Source of the DNA: Actinomycetota bacterium
GTDB lineage: Bacteria; Actinomycetota; Actinomycetes; S36-B12
Assembly: GCA_016717115.1 (NCBI GenBank)
Contig: JADKGE010000011.1
Coordinates: 1-64,000, forward strand
Direction: 5' to 3'
Length of the DNA: 64,000 nucleotides
The notes below the pieces were generated by a model. The model ran no database searches, was not told the origin of the DNA, and worked only from the letters and a program-made list of their open reading frames with translations. The first letter of the stretch is position 1. Each line of letters begins with the position of its first letter. This document shows positions 61,729 through 64,000 of the stretch, one piece after another. The position numbers and the translations under genes were made by a program.

Positions 61729-62400
61729 CTACGCGTCGGGGCTCGAGTCGTCGTCCAGGAGGCCGTCGCGCGTCGCGGCCGCATACAGTTCGGTCCGCGT
61801 CCTGGCCGGTCGACCCACCTGCGAGTACTTGGTCCGGACGCGATCGAGGTACTCCTTCGCGGTGTGCGGCGAGATTCCCAGCCGATAAGCCACCGCCGCC
61901 AGCTTCAGGCCCGACGCGTAGAGCCTCAAGACATCGAGTTCCCGCGGACTCAGGTCGGGGGTGTCGGCCGCCGCCGCCAGGATGGCCGCGAGGTCGACGG
62001 ACAGGTACAGCTCGCCGCGCGCCGTGCACGCGAGGGCCTCGGCCAGGGCGTCGTAGGACACCCGCTTGGCCACGAAGCCGAACGCTCCGGCCTTCAGGCC
62101 GGCCCGCACGGACTTCGCGTCGTCGAAGGCGCTGATCAGCAGGACGTTAACGCCGGCAGCGGTCAGGATGGCGGTACTCATGGCGACGGGCGCGGACCCA
62201 GGGCCGAGGTCCACGTCGAGAAGGGCGACCGCCGGCGCCACGGCCAGCGCCTCGGTGACGACCGCGCCGGAGTAGACGATGTCGACGTCGGTGCCGGCAT
62301 TGGTCGCCAGCAGCGCGCCCAGCCCCTCACGAACGAGTTCGTGGTCGTCGATCAGGGCAAGCCGCATCGGCACCGGGGCCGCCACGGCGGGGCCGCTCAC
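61729..62400 (-). CDS. NarL/LuxR-type response regulator
   Basis: A 223-residue two-component regulator. The receiver domain starts RLALIDDHELVREGL with the acidic pair, has the likely phospho-Asp in VALLDVDLGPG and the switch Lys in GFVAKRVSYDAL. The C-terminal LuxR helix-turn-helix (about 150-210) is LSPRELDVLRLYASGLKLAA with ISPHTAKEYLDRVRTKY. GTG 62400 overlaps the kinase stop (GTGA), favouring coupling; ATG 62367, giving MRLALIDDHE directly, is the alternative. Confidence 0.88.
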   Translation of the reverse strand: MSGPAVAAPVPMRLALIDDHELVREGLGALLATNAGTDVDIVYSGAVVTEALAVAPAVALLDVDLGPGSAPVAMSTAILTAAGVNVLLISAFDDAKSVRAGLKAGAFGFVAKRVSYDALAEALACTARGELYLSVDLAAILAAAADTPDLSPRELDVLRLYASGLKLAAVAYRLGISPHTAKEYLDRVRTKYSQVGRPARTRTELYAAATRDGLLDDDSSPDA

Positions 62401-64000
62401 GACGTGCCGCCCATCGGCTCGCGGATCTCCCACAGCATGTCCGGGTCGTCGGGATCCAGAACGGCCCCCGGAACGGGCAGGTGCACCATCTCGTCTCGCT
62501 TCCCCCGAGTGATCGGCGTCAGTAGCCGGATCACGAACGACTCCCCCTCGGGGCGCGCGGACAGCCGGGCCACACCACCCGGCACCGAGCACTCGACGGC
62601 GCGGCTCAATGATTCCTTACTGGCGAGGACGACGGGCGGTCGGGCCAAGCCGGACTCCGTCAGGTCAACGTCGAGGAACAGCCCCCGGCGCCGGGCCCGT
62701 ACGGCCAGCGACGTCGCGAGCGCATGCACGACATCCACGGCCGGGTCGACCCGGATGACGGTGCGGATGAACCGTTCCTCCAGTGCCGCGGCGGCGCGTG
62801 TCTGCGAGGAGTCGGCATCGACGGTGCCGGCGGCGATCCCCTCCAGGAGCTCCACCGCCCTCGACTCGCGAAGGGCCCCGTACCGGCGATGCATGCGGTG
62901 AACGCCCTCCCGCGCGACCCCCAGGGCCGCCTGCTCGATGGTCTCCCGAGCCCGCAGGCGGTCGGCCTCGGCCGAGTTGGTGCGCGTGCTCCTGCCGAAG
63001 AGCGCGGCGGCCAGGAGGACCGCCGTCCCCGGGGCGAGGAGCTCTCCCAGCACGTCGCCCTGGATGAGCACCCACGTGACGAGCAGGAGGAGCCATCCCC
63101 ATCCCGGACCGGTGGCGGCGGCCACGACGAAGAGCGCCACGATCGCGCCCGAGGACCAGTCGGCCCAGGGCTCGACGGACGACTGCGGCACCGACTGGAC
63201 CTGGAGCTGGTAGATGACCGGGCTCACTGCCACCACCACGATCAGCACCCACCAGGGCAGTGGGCCCCTGAGGGACACGGCCACGACGATAACCGACAGC
63301 ACGACGAGCAGGGCGAACGCGGTGGCGTTGCGCAGGGGATCGGTCACCTCCGCGCGGGTCAGGACGACGACCAGAGCGGTGAACAGGCCCCAGGAGACGA
63401 CGACGGGAACGGCGAAGCCGGCCGCCGACGGGCGATACGGGGCCTGCGCGATCTGCGGCACCGAGGTGCTCCAGTCCAGCCTGATGGTCGTTCCGGTCCC
63501 CGGGCGGGACGTGATGCGGGCGGTCCCGCCGACATCCTCGAGCCCCTCGACGACCGCCCGCCCGAGGCCGAACCGGCCCGGCTCGTCCGTGGTCTCGAAC
63601 CCGCCGCCGTCGTCTCGCACGGTGACGGTCAGCGAAGCGCCCCCCGGCCCCCGTCCCACGCGTCCGGTGATCCAGACGTTCCGCGCCCTCGCATGCCGCA
63701 CCACGTTGCTGAGCGCCTCACGGGTGGCGGTGCGCACCGCCGCGTAGGCGTCGGGAGGAACGTCCTGCATCGGCGCGCAGTCGATGCGAACGGTGACACC
63801 CGCCGTGTACAGGTCGACGAGCGCGCCGCCGAGGTCCCGGTCCAGCCTCTGCCCCTCGGCTGGCTCGCCCAGGCCGATCTCCGACCGCTTCCGCAGGTCC
63901 CTGAGCACCTGGGCCGACTCCTCGCACCTGTCCCGCAACCGCGCCCGCAGCGCGGGCGTCGCCGTGACCCCGCCCCGCAGCACGGCGGTCAGCGTGTTGA
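62397..64000 (-). CDS. sensor histidine kinase with second membrane/kinase-like half (5' end outside window)
   Basis: The frame is open to the right edge, so the N-terminus is missing; about 534 residues are visible. First comes a complete HATPase_c domain (about 85-175): N box TREALSNVVRHARARNV, G1 DDGGGFE, G2 GRFGLGRAVVE. About six transmembrane helices follow (about 185-345), then a cytoplasmic region (about 350-528; EAAALGVAREGVHRMH-like helices, then HALATSLAVRARRRGLFLDV) resembling a kinase DHp/ATPase module that lacks N and G boxes. The order ATPase, then membrane, then degenerate module suggests a fused pair. The stop overlaps the response regulator start. Confidence 0.78.
   Translation of the reverse strand, partial: NTLTAVLRGGVTATPALRARLRDRCEESAQVLRDLRKRSEIGLGEPAEGQRLDRDLGGALVDLYTAGVTVRIDCAPMQDVPPDAYAAVRTATREALSNVVRHARARNVWITGRVGRGPGGASLTVTVRDDGGGFETTDEPGRFGLGRAVVEGLEDVGGTARITSRPGTGTTIRLDWSTSVPQIAQAPYRPSAAGFAVPVVVSWGLFTALVVVLTRAEVTDPLRNATAFALLVVLSVIVVAVSLRGPLPWWVLIVVVAVSPVIYQLQVQSVPQSSVEPWADWSSGAIVALFVVAAATGPGWGWLLLLVTWVLIQGDVLGELLAPGTAVLLAAALFGRSTRTNSAEADRLRARETIEQAALGVAREGVHRMHRRYGALRESRAVELLEGIAAGTVDADSSQTRAAAALEERFIRTVIRVDPAVDVVHALATSLAVRARRRGLFLDVDLTESGLARPPVVLASKESLSRAVECSVPGGVARLSARPEGESFVIRLLTPITRGKRDEMVHLPVPGAVLDPDDPDMLWEIREPMGGTS

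Overview
The window is very GC-rich, densely packed DNA from an actinobacterium. Three things support this: the gene order, the Actinobacteria-type SOS boxes (TCGAAC-N4-GTTCGA), and many start codons placed 5-8 nt after a TANNNT or CANNNT hexamer, the arrangement of leaderless actinobacterial mRNAs. Lineage-typical genes such as DUF3046, ClgR, NrdR-NrdJ, RNase J and ThyX agree. A Nocardioidaceae-like host (order Propionibacteriales) is my inference from overall flavour, not a demonstrated assignment. I saw no rRNA, tRNA, CRISPR array, intact insertion sequence or prophage.

Layout. 1-10.3 kb is a variable flank: two tandem DUF1254/DUF1214 proteins, a GAP-family membrane protein, a minus-strand set (AI-2E-type permease, frameshifted DUF2252 protein, small membrane protein), a large MalT-like LuxR regulator with a degenerate P-loop, a ClC exchanger and a K+ channel. 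10.4-10.8 kb holds decayed transposase tails and a strong hairpin. 10.9-20.2 kb carries nrdR-nrdJ (nrdJ with an apparent frameshift before its Cys tail), the divergent SOS pair lysM/lexA with three LexA boxes, an aldo/keto reductase, a DinG-type helicase and hflX. 20.3-30.2 kb has a P-loop kinase, a FUSC protein and a GNAT enzyme, then a tightly coupled C1 operon: fhs, fdhD and fdsGBAD (formate-THF ligase plus NAD-dependent formate dehydrogenase). 30.2-35.3 kb has dapF, a glycosyltransferase, a PIG-L deacetylase, miaA and miaB. 35.4-39.8 kb is an MMPL transporter module with a divergent TetR regulator and two matching palindromic operators. 39.8-41.4 kb is an HNH/DUF222 protein.

41.4-61 kb holds the rest of the conserved actinobacterial recA neighbourhood: recX, recA (LexA box inside the end of the upstream MFS gene), MFS, sulfotransferase-like, DUF3046; a plus-strand insert of ywiC-like (interrupted by an in-frame stop), lhr and a nei-type glycosylase; then clgR, cinA, pgsA, rimO, a mini RodZ-like HTH gene, ftsK, RNase J, dapA and thyX. 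A GNAT gene and a two-component system follow. Its kinase runs off the right edge and carries a second membrane/kinase-like half.

Themes: DNA repair and the SOS response (lexA, recA, recX, dinG, lysM, nei, lhr), dNTP supply (nrdJ, thyX), tRNA and ribosome modification (miaA, miaB, rimO), lysine/cell-wall precursors (dapA, dapF), envelope (pgsA, ftsK, MMPL, FUSC), and formate/C1 metabolism. Three reading-frame disruptions (DUF2252, nrdJ, ywiC-like) are either sequence errors or real decay. I found no convincing entirely new system. The best leads are the leaderless-promoter set, the TetR operator pair, the formate operon, the two-module kinase and the nrdJ frameshift.
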